Part shown: positions 48,397-59,048 of the stretch, piece after piece
Position numbering within the stretch: position 1 is the first letter of the stretch
How the letters are laid out: each line of letters begins with the position of its first letter
Source of the DNA: Glebionis coronaria
Lineage: Eukaryota > Streptophyta > Magnoliopsida > Asterales > Asteraceae
NCBI GenBank assembly: GCA_025667525.1
Contig: CM046877.1
Span: 297,162,364-297,226,363 of the forward strand
Length of the DNA: 64,000 bases
Direction: 5' to 3'
The notes under the pieces: model-generated
What the model was told of the DNA's origin: nothing
Seen by the model: only the letters and a program-made list of their open reading frames with translations
Database searches by the model: none
Program-made: the position numbers and the translations under genes

Positions 48397-50103
48397 CTAA
48401 AAGTAGTAGGAGATATCCTTAAAAAACTTTCGTTTTTGTTGGGACGACATACCCTTGATCACAAACTTCCCCGCATGGTAATTTGCGATGTCCGCAAACC
48501 ATGGGGTACTATCATCACCACGAAAATCAATCATACCAAGCGTCTCGAGAGGAAATGTTTCATTAATTTTCTTGTTTTCTCGATCGCTTTGGTGAGGATT
48601 CTCAAGTCGAGATAAATGATCGGCCGAGAGATTCTCGGCTCCTTTTTTGTCTAGAATTTGAACATTAAATTCTTGAAGGAGGAGAATCCACCGGAGCAAC
48701 CTCGGCTTAGCATCTTGTTTATTAAAAAGATATTTGATAGCCGAGTGGTCCGTATACAATATGGTTTGAGACAAGACGAGATATGGTCTAAACTTTTCAA
48801 AAGCATACACAAGGGCAAGAAACTCCTTTTCCGTTGTAGTGTACTTTGTTTGAGCATCCGTCATAGTCTTACTTGCATAGTGTATAGGCAAGAAGTGTTT
48901 TAGCTTACGTTGCCCCAAAACAGCACCTACCGCGTAATCAATAGCATCACACATAATTTCAAAAGGTAGATCCCAATCCGGGGCAACTAAGATTGGGGAT
49001 TCGGTTAACTTCTTTTTAAGCATCTCAAAGGCTTGAATACACTCATCCGAAAAGATGAAAGGAGTCTCTTTTTCCAAAAGATGGGTCATAGGACGAGCTA
49101 TCTTAGAGAAGTCTTGTATAAAACGACGATAGAAGCCGGCATGGCCGAGAAAACTCCTTACTCCCTTAACGGTGGTGGGTGGGGGCAATTTGGCAATCAC
49201 GTCAATTTTAGCCCTATCTACCTCAATACCGGCCTTAGAGATCTTATGTCCTAACACAATTCCCTCTTTGCACATGAAGTGACATTTTTCATAATTAAGC
49301 ACAAGATTAGTTTCCTCAAAACGTTGCAACATTCTTTCAAGGTTAGAGAGACATGAAGTGAAAGAATCCCCAAAAACCGAAAAGTCATCCATGAATACTT
49401 CCATGGTTTTCTCGATCATATCATGGAAAATGGCCATCATACACCTTTGGAACGTCCCCGGAGCATTGCATAGTCCAAAAGGCATGCGACGATAAGCAAA
49501 TGTTCCATAAGGACAAGTAAATGTGGTCTTTTCTTGATCACGAGGGTCAATGGGAATTTGGAAATAGCCAGAAAATCCATCCAAAAAGCAATAGAATTCA
49601 TTCCCCGCTAGTCTCTCTAACATTTGATCCATAAAAGGTAAGGGAAAATGATCCTTCCTAGTGGCATCATTAAGTTTCCTATAATCAATACAAACACGCC
49701 AACCGGTCACAAGTCTAGTAGGAATCAATTCATTATCCTCATTAGTAACAACCGTGATTCCTCCTTTCTTTGGAACACAATGCATGGGGCTAACCCATGG
49801 ACTATCCGAGATAGGGTAGATCATTCCGGCGTCTAGAAGTTTAGTGACTTCCTTTTTGATCACCTCATGAATCTTTGGATTGACCCTTCTTTGATTTTGG
49901 ATAGCGGGTTTATAATCATCCTCCATTAGAATTTTATGAGTACAAAATTTGGGATCTATACCCTTAATGTCAGAGATTTTCCATGCAATGGCCCGTTTAT
50001 GTTTCTTAAGCACTTTAATAAGCTCATCCTTTTCATTTTCCTTTAATCCCTTAGCAATAATCACCGGTAACTTATCCGTTCCCTCAAGAAAAGCATACTC
50101 CAA
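48397..50103 (-). pseudogene. pol: Element F reverse transcriptase and RNase H
   Basis: RT: MEYAFLEGTDKLPVI leader, YPISDSPWVSPMHCVPKKGG, WRVCIDYRKLNDATRKDHFP, CFLDGFSGYFQIPI, FGLCNAPGTFQRCM, catalytic FMDDFSVFG, FMCKEGIVLGHKIS. RNase H: IMCDAIDYAVGAVLGQ, TTTEKEFLALVYAFEKF, LYTDHSAIKYLF, ENLSADHLSRLENP. It ends at the TAG 48397 before the integrase frame, at a position where family members normally read Trp. Upstream, an in-frame TAA near 50123 separates it from the preceding segment. Confidence 0.9.
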
Positions 50104-50124
50104 ATGAGTGGGTAATTCCTTAAG

Positions 50125-50477
50125 TTATAATTCGGGTGCTTCCTCAATAGATGTTTTCACTTTAGTCACATTTTCATTCACAACTTTTAGTTCCATAGGT
50201 GGTGATTCAAAAGGATCCAAATTCAACAATTTTTTAATTAACGCAATATCTCCCTCGGGATCAAAATTCTCAAAATCAAACTCACTAGGATCAAACGGTG
50301 TGCTAAGGTACTCATCAATTTCCTTCTCGATTTTTGAATAACCATTATTCTCAAGCTCTTCAAGAACGAAGTCACCTCCCTCAAATGGAGTGAGTGGAGG
50401 CTTAGCCGAAGAGATAATAGGATTCGATGAAGTGGGATTGCCACTTTTATAAGTATCCGAAAAACCAAGCATATCTT
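50125..50477 (-). pseudogene. Element F protease-RT linker, downstream part
   Basis: Pro/Glu/Asp-rich segment with TPFEGGDFVLEELE and DEYLSTPFDPSEFDFENFD, ending SIEEAPEL before a TAA. This is the acidic spacer preceding the Athila RT. Its upstream side is cut by element G; the insertion target is ATCTT (50473-50477). Confidence 0.75.
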
Positions 50478-51052
50478 TGTTGGGTCAAAAAGTTGATGTG
50501 GTAGAAACTCAAAAACGAAGAAAACATGAAGAAATTGTCCAAGCGTTGTCAAGAGTTAATCAAGCGTTGACAAGAGAAAATTAGGCGTTGATAGCTCAAG
50601 AGTTGTCATGTACAATGTAAGCATTGTTACATGCAATTCAAGCATTGACAAAACGTAGACAAAGAAGCTTATGGAAGCTTCTATTTAGATAAACATGCAA
50701 AAGATATTCTGCATAAGTTTATTTAAATAGAAGATTTACTTGTTTATTCATTCTTATTCTTGTAAACCCTAATCCTTACACTATAAAAGGAACCAAGGGT
50801 CATAGGTTTTATTCATTCAATTCATTCACAATGTAAACCTAAAGTGTGTGTCGACTAGACGTGGGATTTATGTATACACGTCTAGTGATTGTTCGTTATT
50901 AATATAATGGGCAATCCAATTGTTTTAATTCATGTTTCGTGCCTAAACACCTTGTTAATGGTTGTTGTTCTAATTCCGCTTTGATTGTTTAAATCATATG
51001 AACAATGATCATTCCTAGTAGCTTAAAAGATCCGGAAACCAAGGTTTCCACA
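50478..51052 (+). repeat. Element G 5' LTR
   Basis: Near-identical to 53289-53875; visible differences include a one-base change in GTGGTAG/GTGGCAG and small indels. TATA element TATAAAAG at 50782-50789 in CACTATAAAAGGAACC. Confidence 0.93.
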
Positions 51053-51054
51053 AT

Positions 51055-51066
51055 TGGTATCAGAGC
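51055..51066 (+). promoter_or_regulatory. Element G primer binding site
   Basis: TGGTATCAGAGC, exact initiator tRNA-Met complement, two bases after the LTR end. Confidence 0.92.
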
Positions 51067-53288
51067 CTAAGGCTCATGATATCTAGGTCCGACGAGGTGT
51101 TCGTGTATCGTGAAGAGAAGAAAAATTCGTAGAGTTTTTCTGGACGTTTTTGTGTGCGCAGCAGTATTCAGAAGGTCATAACTTTTGATTGAACCGTTGG
51201 ATCGTCACGAAATTTTATATGTGTGTTCTACATACATAGATCTAAACATCCACCAGAGGGATTGTCGAGTTTTATCCCCAGGCAAAAGTTATTAAGCGTC
51301 AAAGTCAGCAGCAGGGTATATGCAGTTTTCTGTGGACAGCCATGTTCAAAACACGTTTTCTCCTTCGTTAACCGTTGGATCTTCGTGATTTTTGAACTGT
51401 AGATTCTTGGCACTTGTGTCTAGAATCTCACCAAAGGGATCTTCGATCTGAGCCCTAATGAAGAAGTTATTCAAGGTTGAAGTTCGCTGTTTAAGGTAAT
51501 GATGTTCTTGCTTTTCACATGAAATCATGACTTAGGGTTTCTCAAACCCTAAATCGACTTAAAAGCAGAAAGATTGGACGTTTGTGGCTGTCATAATGCA
51601 TTGTAATTCAAGATAATACACGATCTAAGCAACCTTGATTCCTATTTGGCTTCGAGTAATGAAGACATGGTATTACAAACACACAACAGATCATAAGCAT
51701 ACGATTAAGGTTGTGTGGTCCAGAACAGTAATCGTGTGCATCAAGTGATTTAAGGCTGCATGTTTTTCCTGGATCTGGGATAGTCAACCTTATAATATCA
51801 CCAACAGTTAAGACATAATATTTGCTTTATTTTTGGATGCTGATTTTATGGGATACGGTTGTTCGCTGCGAGGAAAAGATGTGTGTTCACAAGGTATATG
51901 GAATATGATTGGCTAGTGAACTTGTGTTCACACGATTGTACAATTCATTCATACGAACAAAGCAAGTAATGTTCAACTTATGCATTCACACGGTATAAGG
52001 ATCATTATTGGTTGATGATATTGTGTTCACACGGTCCTTTAATTCTTATTGGTGGAAGAATGTGTGTTCACACGCTCAAGAACAAAAGGGTTACACGTTT
52101 TGTTTTGTTTTTGGAATATTACGTGATTTGTTTTGGGAACAAAAGGGTTACAGCTATGTGGGATCGTGAGAGCAAAATGATCATATATACAGAATTTGCG
52201 GATCACGATTTACTCAGATGTAGAGTTTTCATGCATGATTTAAAGATCAACAAAATATTTTGCATGGTTTTCACATGAAGGAAAGTGATGAAACGTGATT
52301 TATGAGCTGCTGATGATGTCAGCAAAAGGAGACGCTGACAAGGTATATATTGACGCTGACAGGAAAAAGTTTGACGCTGACAGAATAAGTCAACGCTGAT
52401 AGAGTTGACAGTGTCGTCCGATATATGAACTTCAACGCTGATAGGTATTGTCCGATATTGGACAATGCATCTGCCAAAGATATTGGACAGAAGAGATATT
52501 GGACAACACAATGATTGCTGCTGTTTGAGAAAATTGGACGTTTTGAGCACACAAAAAGGAGGAAAATACACACAAAGGTACATGGAATCTCCGTTTTTAT
52601 TTATGGCTCGGATATTTTTACAAGGGGTAGATGATTTTTAAGTAAGTTAGCAACAATTCATGAAGAATTTTATTGAATTATGTAATCGGGATAGCCTTGT
52701 GAAAGAGTTATTCGCTTACATCTTTTACATATGAAGATAATGACTTGTCATGAAGAGGTGTTAGCTTAAGGGGAAGAATTCTTATGGTAAGTTTGATGAT
52801 TGAAGAAGATTTTCGCGAGTTTGTGTTCTATCATATCTTAAAGTCATGCACTTCCAGCCACTGACTTTAAAGGTAACTTGTTCGTGCTTTACATGGTTGG
52901 TGATGAAGGCTTGTCATAACACTTGAAGGAGTTACATTATCGTGCTCAGTGTCTCACAAAGGATGAGAATATTGACAAGGGATCGAGGTCTACTTATATT
53001 TAGTCATTGGTATAAGTTTTTCATCACGTGGATAGTACAAGACATGGAACACAAGGTTGGGTTATTCTACTTCTACATCAAAAATATTATATTAATTGTT
53101 CTTCAAGATCATTACACAGAGCCTACATTTGGAGAATCTTCAAAGATTGCATACATTGTTTACTTCCTTGTTGATGTGACAAAAAGGGGAAGAAATACAT
53201 GCTACACTTGAGGGGAAGCAACTTGAAGATCATGTACAACTTACAAGAGATACACATAGAGTTTTGCCACTATCAACTAGGGGAAGAT
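51067..53288 (+). other. Element G interior, noncoding with ordered repeats
   Basis: No open frame longer than ~130 codons on either strand and none with a recognisable domain. It holds a ~115-bp imperfect duplication (51186-51300, 51362-51478), an array of TGTGTTCACACG-like units (51883-52074), an array of GACGCTGACA-like units (52331-52443), GATATTGGACA repeats (52454-52505) and four AGGGGAAG purine motifs (52768, 53184, 53210, 53278). Such structure suggests packaging, primer or regulatory functions in RNA rather than protein coding; that is inference. Confidence 0.8.
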
Positions 53289-53875
53289 TGTTGGGTCAAA
53301 AAGTTGATGTGGCAGAAACTCAAAAACGAAGAAAACATGAAGAAATTGTCCAAGCGTTGTCAAGAGTTAATCAAGCGTTGACAAGAGAAAATTAGGCGTT
53401 GATAGCTCAAGAGTTGTCATGTACAATGTAAGCATTGTTACATGCAATTCAAGCATTGACAAAATGTAGACAAAGAAGTTTATGGAAGCTTCTATTTAGA
53501 TAAACATGCAAAAGATATTCTGCATAAGTTTATTTAAATAGAAGATTTACTTGTTTATTCATTCTTATCTCTTGTAAACCCTAATCCTTACACTATAAAA
53601 GGAACCAAGGGTCATAGGTTTTATTCATTCAATTCATTCACAATGTAAACCTAAAGTGTGTGTCGACTAGACGTGGGATTCAATGTATACACGTCTAGTG
53701 ATTGTTCGTTATTAATATAATGGGCAATCCAATTGTTTTAATTCATGTTTCGTGCCTAAACACCTTGTTAATGGTTGTTGTTCTAATTCCGCTTTGATTG
53801 TTTAAATCATATGAACAATGATCATTCCTAGTAGCTTAAAAGATCCGGAAACCAAGGTTTCCACAATCTTGCGAA
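53289..53875 (+). repeat. Element G 3' LTR
   Basis: Starts directly after the tract TAGGGGAAGAT and ends TTTCCACA before ATCTT. TATA element at 53594-53601. Confidence 0.93.
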
Positions 53876-54528
53876 GCTTCTCCGCTAGCAACATCAATCA
53901 CATCGACTTGATTGATTGATACCTCGTCGTCTTCGGAAGAAAACTTCGAGATGTTACCAACATTAAGAGTGATACTTTCATCATCAAAACGTAAAGTCAA
54001 TTTTCCCTCTCTCATGTCAACTAAAGAACTAGCCGTATTTAAAAACGGTCTTCCCAAAATAAGAGGCACTCGAGAATTTTCCGGATAATCATAAATCACA
54101 AAATCCGCCGGAAAAATGAGCTTTCCTACTTTGACTAATACGTCCTCGGCTATTCCTTTTGGAAAGGCGATCGATCGATCCGCTAGCTCGATAGTCATCT
54201 TAGTAGGTGAACGCTCGGGAAGTGATAACCTTTTCCATACGGAAAAAGACATCAAGTTAATGCTAGCGCCAAGATCGGCTAATGCTAAGCATTCTTCCAT
54301 ATTAGGGAAATCACATGGTATTAAAAATTGACCGGGGTCCCCAAGCTTTTTGGGAAACTTTTTAGAGAGAACCGCGGAACAACTTTCATTTAAGGATGTA
54401 GATACTTCAACTAATTTCTCCTTATCGTTCATCAACCTTTTAATTTTAGAAGTAAATTTAGGCATGCTAAACAATGCATCCGCGAAACTAAGATTAATAT
54501 ACATTTTCTTAAACACGTCTAGAAACAT
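53876..54528 (-). pseudogene. pol: Element F aspartic protease, split from RT by element G
   Basis: Reads MFLDVFKKMYINLSFADALFSMPKF, CSAVLSKKFPKKLGDPGQF, then the active-site region CLALADLGASINLMSFSVW and PTKMTIELADRS, and VPLILGRPFLNTASSLVDM (protease C-terminal motif). Athila proteases carry ADLGAS, with DLG in place of DSG/DTG, as here. The open frame runs a few codons into element G sequence. A stop separates it from gag just upstream (54562). Confidence 0.85.
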
Positions 54529-54561
54529 AGAAACTTGAGCATTGGTCTTTTCGCGGAGCTT

Positions 54562-56244
54562 TTATTTGGTAAGTCTCGAAGGGTAGGGTAGTGTGGGTTT
54601 AGTCTTCGGAAGCTCGGGTTCCGGAATAGGCAATTGGTCTACCTTTGGTGGAATAGGAATTTCCTTTTCTTTAACCACCTCGGGTTCTTGCTCCACTTCC
54701 CTCATCGTAGAGGTACTCACATGTGGAAGCAAAGGTCCGTCTAAAGCTTTCCCACTACGTGTGGTTATAGCTTTCATCTCACCCTTCGGGTTTGGAATGG
54801 TGTTCCTAGGTAAGCCACCCGAAGACGAGGAAGGTTTGGTCATAAATGATTCAAACATCGAAAGCGATTTATTTTGACCTTGTTCTATACTTTGTTGCAT
54901 ACGATTTTGACTTTGTTCAAACATTTGCTCAAATCTTTGTTCAATTCTTTGTTGATTAAGCTCAATCTTATTGTTTTGCCCTTTTATCGTATTTTGAAAC
55001 TCGTTTTTCAAACTTGCCATTTGTCCTTGAATGTTGTTTTGAAAAGCTTTCAAATTTTCCTCGTTAATGTAGCTTGAAAAATCATTTTGATTATTGCTTT
55101 GAAAACCTTGATTGTTTCGATTAACATTAAACCCATTTACTTGATTAAAATTCCCTTGGTTACCACGGTTAAAATTATTCCCATTGTTTCCATTGTTGTA
55201 CCTATTTTGAACCGGTGGAAAACCCGGTGGAGCAACATGATTTTGACGAGGAACTTGACCGTTGGAGCCATAAGTTCCCGTCGCGGCAAAAGCATTAGCT
55301 TGATCAAAACCCGTGTTTAAACAAGCATAATTAGGATGTGCTCCACCACATGATACACAAAAACTCTCAACCATATTAATGGATCCATGAGGATTCTTCC
55401 TAAGCTCATTCAAAATCGTGTCAATCTTAGAGTCCAATCTAGCAATCTCGTGATTAGATGAATTCACATTGGAAACAACCGGTGTGTTTCGTGAATATTG
55501 TGCTCTAGACTTATCCTCAATTATTCTCCACGCGTCTCTCGGAGTTTTTCTTAAAAGATTACCACCCGCGGCGGCATTTAAAGAATCTTGTTCAATCATA
55601 TTAAGCCCATTATAGAAAGTATTTATTTGATGCAATTCCGAGAAACCGTGGTGTGGACATTGTCTCAATAAATCCTTAAATCTTTCCCAAGCAACCCCAA
55701 ACGATTCATGCACTTTTTGTTCAAATCTAGTGATCTCATTCTTAAAATGTGTTGTCTTAGAGGGTGGAAATAAATAATTCATGAACTTTGACACTAAATC
55801 ATCCCAAGTTAAGATCGAACCCGGTGGTTCTTTCTCATACCAAAGCTTAGCATTACCCTCGAGCGAGTACGGAAAAAGCATGAGCTTAATCACGTCATTC
55901 GGCACATCTCTAAACTTGAGAGTCGAGGTAATTCGATTAAAATTCCGTATGTGAGAATGCGGGCTATCGATCTCATTGCCACGAAATGGGTCGGCACGAA
56001 TGAGCGATACAAGATCCGTCTTAATCTCAAAATGATCCGCCAAAATAGCCGGCACAACGATTGCTTCCCCATACCCTTCGGTGGGTGCACGGAGCAATTC
56101 CTCCATTGTTCGGTTATCGGCCATCTCTACAACAATAGGTGGAAGCTCGGGTTCCACTATTCGTTGTTGACGATTTTTATTTCTACGAGGAATATTTTCA
56201 AGCCTATTAAAATCAATTACAAGACGAGAAGAACGTAATTGCAT
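54562..56244 (-). CDS. gag: Element F Gag (Athila)
   Basis: 560 residues from MQLRSSRLVIDFNRL. The gag domain spans residues ~90-260: DPFRGNEIDSPHSHIRNF, LKFRDVPNDVIKLMLFPYSL, AKLWYEKEPPGSI, FKNEITRFEQKVHESF, LRQCPHHGF. A Cys/His knuckle, CVSCGGAHPNYAC (C-x2-C-x4-H-x4-C), lies near residue 310. An Asn/Gly/Gln-rich linker and a Gln/Glu/Phe coiled-coil repeat (EQRFEQMFEQSQNRMQ) follow, then GEMKAITTRSGKALDGP, which leads into protease. It ends at TAA 54562; the protease frame is adjacent. Particle structural protein. Confidence 0.88.
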   Translation of the reverse strand: MQLRSSRLVIDFNRLENIPRRNKNRQQRIVEPELPPIVVEMADNRTMEELLRAPTEGYGEAIVVPAILADHFEIKTDLVSLIRADPFRGNEIDSPHSHIRNFNRITSTLKFRDVPNDVIKLMLFPYSLEGNAKLWYEKEPPGSILTWDDLVSKFMNYLFPPSKTTHFKNEITRFEQKVHESFGVAWERFKDLLRQCPHHGFSELHQINTFYNGLNMIEQDSLNAAAGGNLLRKTPRDAWRIIEDKSRAQYSRNTPVVSNVNSSNHEIARLDSKIDTILNELRKNPHGSINMVESFCVSCGGAHPNYACLNTGFDQANAFAATGTYGSNGQVPRQNHVAPPGFPPVQNRYNNGNNGNNFNRGNQGNFNQVNGFNVNRNNQGFQSNNQNDFSSYINEENLKAFQNNIQGQMASLKNEFQNTIKGQNNKIELNQQRIEQRFEQMFEQSQNRMQQSIEQGQNKSLSMFESFMTKPSSSSGGLPRNTIPNPKGEMKAITTRSGKALDGPLLPHVSTSTMREVEQEPEVVKEKEIPIPPKVDQLPIPEPELPKTKPTLPYPSRLTK

Positions 56245-56896
56245 TCACTACAAAGACGAGAATTTAGAGGGTTGAAGAAAAGAAATTAGACAAGAAAGAA
56301 GATTATTTTTGGTATTTTATTTGGTATTGCTCAATCAATAATGATCGATAAAAAACAAGGAATAAGGATAACTACTATGGAAGTAAGTTACCCTCGGTCG
56401 ACTTTGAAACGATAGGTGAAAACCTAAACGTCTCGAGGTTCAATAAGTAAACTACAAAAAATAAGATTTATTACTACTTGAGTCGGCAAACCAATAATAG
56501 GTCGTCCCTCTCAATATACGCACAAGCAAGCGGGGAAACAAGGTGGCACAAAGCACTTAAAAACCTTTTTCCTTAGACGGCCTTTTATAGCACGTTGCCT
56601 TATACCCACCTTATAGTTTGTATAAATCGAGTTCAAACTTCTTATTAGTATTTATCTATTTTGCCTTTATTTTTGTTTTGGATTCGACTACAATAGCTAG
56701 GTGATGTAATCCCCACTAAGGCTTATTTGAAAAGTATTTAAAATTTATTGTTCTACGTAATACAATATATTATTCACAAAAAACGAGAAAAACGATACAT
56801 ACTATATAATAGAAAAATAACAAACTTTCCGAGGACGGAAAGGGTCTTCAAATCCACGATCAACAAATCTCCACAAAGACGAATCGTACACAAGAT
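56245..56896 (-). other. Element F 5' leader
   Basis: Untranslated region between the primer site and gag, AT-rich with no supported gene. The small open stretches at 56748-57061 straddle the LTR junction and are not genes. Confidence 0.7.
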
Positions 56897-56913
56897 CCCC
56901 GGCAGCGGCGCCA
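56897..56913 (-). promoter_or_regulatory. Element F primer binding site (tRNA-Asp type)
   Basis: Minus strand TGGCGCCGCTGCCGGGG, seven bases from the LTR end. This resembles the TGGCGCCGTTGCCGGGG site used by Athila-like gypsy elements and assigned to tRNA-Asp. Confidence 0.85.
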
Positions 56914-56920
56914 AAATTTT

Positions 56921-58404
56921 TGATGTGTCGTGGATAGTATATGTGATAATTAGATACGTTATAGGGTAAATTAGAAAATTACCTTTAGGAAAAAGTAATA
57001 GTCTAATAATACCAATGACGAATTCAATTAAACACGTGAGTGAGTCGAGTTCGTTGTACACGAAGATCTTATGAATTTGAGACGTTTTGCTTTGATTTGG
57101 ACAATCGATTTGAATTGGTTTTCGGTTTTTAAACTACAAATTAAATCTACAAATTTTAAGCTATTTAAAATTAACCAAAAGTGCATGAATCGTAACCCCG
57201 CCTATTTAAAATTCTACAAGCAATTACTTAGAAATTAAAAGCACAATTTAAAAATTAAACTAATTTAAACTCTTTAAAAATTTAATCTATTTAATTATCT
57301 ATTAAAAATAAATCTATTTAATTAAATCAACTTTTAAACTAATTTACTTTTAAAAACTAATAAGCTATATTAAAAATTCACTTAAAATAAATTTATTTAA
57401 AAACTATTTTTATATCACTCTAAAATTATTAAAATCTATTTAATTAAAAATAAAATAATTAAATTTTTTTATATCTTATTTTATTTATTAATTAACGAAA
57501 ATATACTTTAAATAAAACATTAACTAAAAGTTTATAAAAAAAGGGATTAAAAGAAAGTTAAGTGTTACTTAAACAAAATCTGCCAATTCTAAACTAATCT
57601 ATATTAATAACCTAGAAGAGAGTAAAATCAAAAAGGCCTCTAGCCCAGATGGTTATCACTTTGGACCTACAAACGAAGGGGCCCGAGTTCGAATCCCACT
57701 GATGACATTATTTTTTGAATTAAAACTTTTTGACAGATTTCTGACAATGAAGTCTTAGGAAAGACTTTGAGAAGCTTTTTAGCTTATGCTCTGAGGTCAC
57801 AGCTTATGGACTTATCAGTCAATTAGACTGATAAGCTTAAATGTTAATCAGAAAACAATGCTATCCAAATAAAGCAGATATACACACTTCTAAAAGAAAT
57901 CAGCAAACTATATAAAATTTCCCAGTTAAACAGAAAATTCAGCAGACTTCAATCCAATACAAACTGATTATAAGACAATCCAAATTAAGCAAAGCTTGAA
58001 TAAATTTCCTAATTATCAGCTAATTCAAAGCAGAATAACAAGCTAATGCAGGCTAGAACAGATCCCAACTCAGATATACAAATTCAGTTTAAACCAATTG
58101 TAAAAACTCAGATAAAAATCGTAAACAGACTTAACTAAATCGTACAATCTACTCGAATTAGTTCAAGCTTTACTAATCAAATGTAATATCAAGTTACTAA
58201 CAGGTGAATTAATAACAGTTACTCAGACATACTAAATCAGTAAATCATAAATCTCACAACTCAAGACATATTCAACATCACAGTAAACTATCGTAATTCA
58301 GAAAATCAGTACTAAATAATTAAACAATTCCAGCAGAGCGCAATCTCAACATAACAATGTTACTGAACGGATTCATAACTCAACTATAATCAAGAATATC
58401 TATC
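56921..58404 (-). repeat. Element F 5' LTR, truncated by element H
   Basis: Matches 42064-43532 with few substitutions and one notable indel near 58085. The rest of this LTR should resume beyond element H, outside the window. H is inserted after CTATC (58400-58404). Confidence 0.92.
57634..57707 (+). repeat. tRNA-like segment, second LTR copy
   Basis: Same A-box-like and B-box-like words as at 42776-42848, with one base change near the A box (ATCACT for ATCACA). Conserved because it was copied with the LTR. Confidence 0.5.
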
Positions 58405-58982
58405 TGATGACGTATAGTCCCCAACCGGGTCACGAACCCGGCCCATGGGTACTACCCGTATCTGGCCCGTCATAGATGGGTGGAATAATTTCATTCAGGC
58501 TTATGGGCTTGGATGAACAGTAACCGTACACATGTTTGCGGCCCACGGCCCGGTGCGGCCGATATAACCGACATAGGGTTAGACAGAATAATATTCTGTC
58601 TAGGAATATCTTTATCCCAATAGGAGAGGATATTCACTACTAGAATTAGAAGATAACAATCATTCTAATTCTGGTGGTTATCTCTTCCTTGGGGTCGAAG
58701 CATCAGTGAAAGCCCACTAGGGTTTCACTGCCTATAAAAGGAACCCCAAGGGTTCCACAAAGGTATTACGATTCATACTCTAAACTCACATAAACCCTAA
58801 ATCGATTACTTACTCTCACGCCGGAGTCTAATCGTGGGAAACATTCCCACGGTAAGCCTAACGCGTGCTGTTTAGTGTGCAGGATCCCAACCAAATGATT
58901 CACTTGGTGCAGGAGCCGGAGCCCAGCCAACCCGAATAAAGCCTAATTCGGGTCTAGCAAGGATCAACCAACTTTTGCATCA
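58405..58982 (+). repeat. Element H 5' LTR
   Basis: 578 bases, TGATGACGTA...TTTTGCATCA. TATA element TATAAAAG at 58733-58740 in CTGCCTATAAAAGGAACC. The 3' partner is outside the window; the end is set by the terminal inverted repeat and the adjoining primer site. Confidence 0.85.
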
Positions 58983-58988
58983 ACAAGT

Positions 58989-59004
58989 TGGCGCCATCCG
59001 TGGG
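58989..59004 (+). promoter_or_regulatory. Element H primer binding site
   Basis: TGGCGCCATCCGTGGG, six bases after the LTR end. Sites of this TGGCGCC-type form are common in Tat and related gypsy elements; I do not assign the tRNA with confidence. Confidence 0.7.
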
Positions 59005-59048
59005 ACCCATAACACTAAGCTAGAACAAAACCTCATCTCGAATTTCCA

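Larger units (their letters stand above)
50478..53875 (+). mobile_element. Non-autonomous LTR element G (no coding capacity)
   Basis: Two direct repeats of 575 and 587 bases (50478-51052, 53289-53875), each starting TGTTGGGTCA and ending TTTCCACA, with a perfect 5-bp target duplication ATCTT at 50473-50477 and 53876-53880. An initiator-Met primer site (51055) and a polypurine tract (53278-53286) bound a 2.24-kb interior with no gag or pol. The interior has short tandem arrays and duplications. It must be mobilised by another copia element. It splits element F between protease and RT, so it is younger than F. Class: LARD/TRIM-like; copia-type ends. Confidence 0.92.
42064..58404 (-). mobile_element. 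Ty3/gypsy element F, Athila type
   Basis: Minus orientation: 5' LTR (truncated by element H at 58404), tRNA-Asp-like primer site (56913-56897), gag, protease, RT/RNase H, integrase, ~2 kb noncoding, polypurine tract and 3' LTR (45252-42064). The RT (FMDDFSVFGDSF, FGLCNAPGTFQ) and the integrase are of the Athila lineage. Internal element G splits protease from RT. Inserted into the element E tail; the left flank is GAAGG (42059-42063) and the right flank lies past the window. Stops at 48397 and ~50123, and between gag and protease. Confidence 0.9.

Noticed and set aside
51883..52074. CRISPR-like spaced repeats
   Set aside because: Units are degenerate, spacers share sequence, and the context is a plant LTR element.
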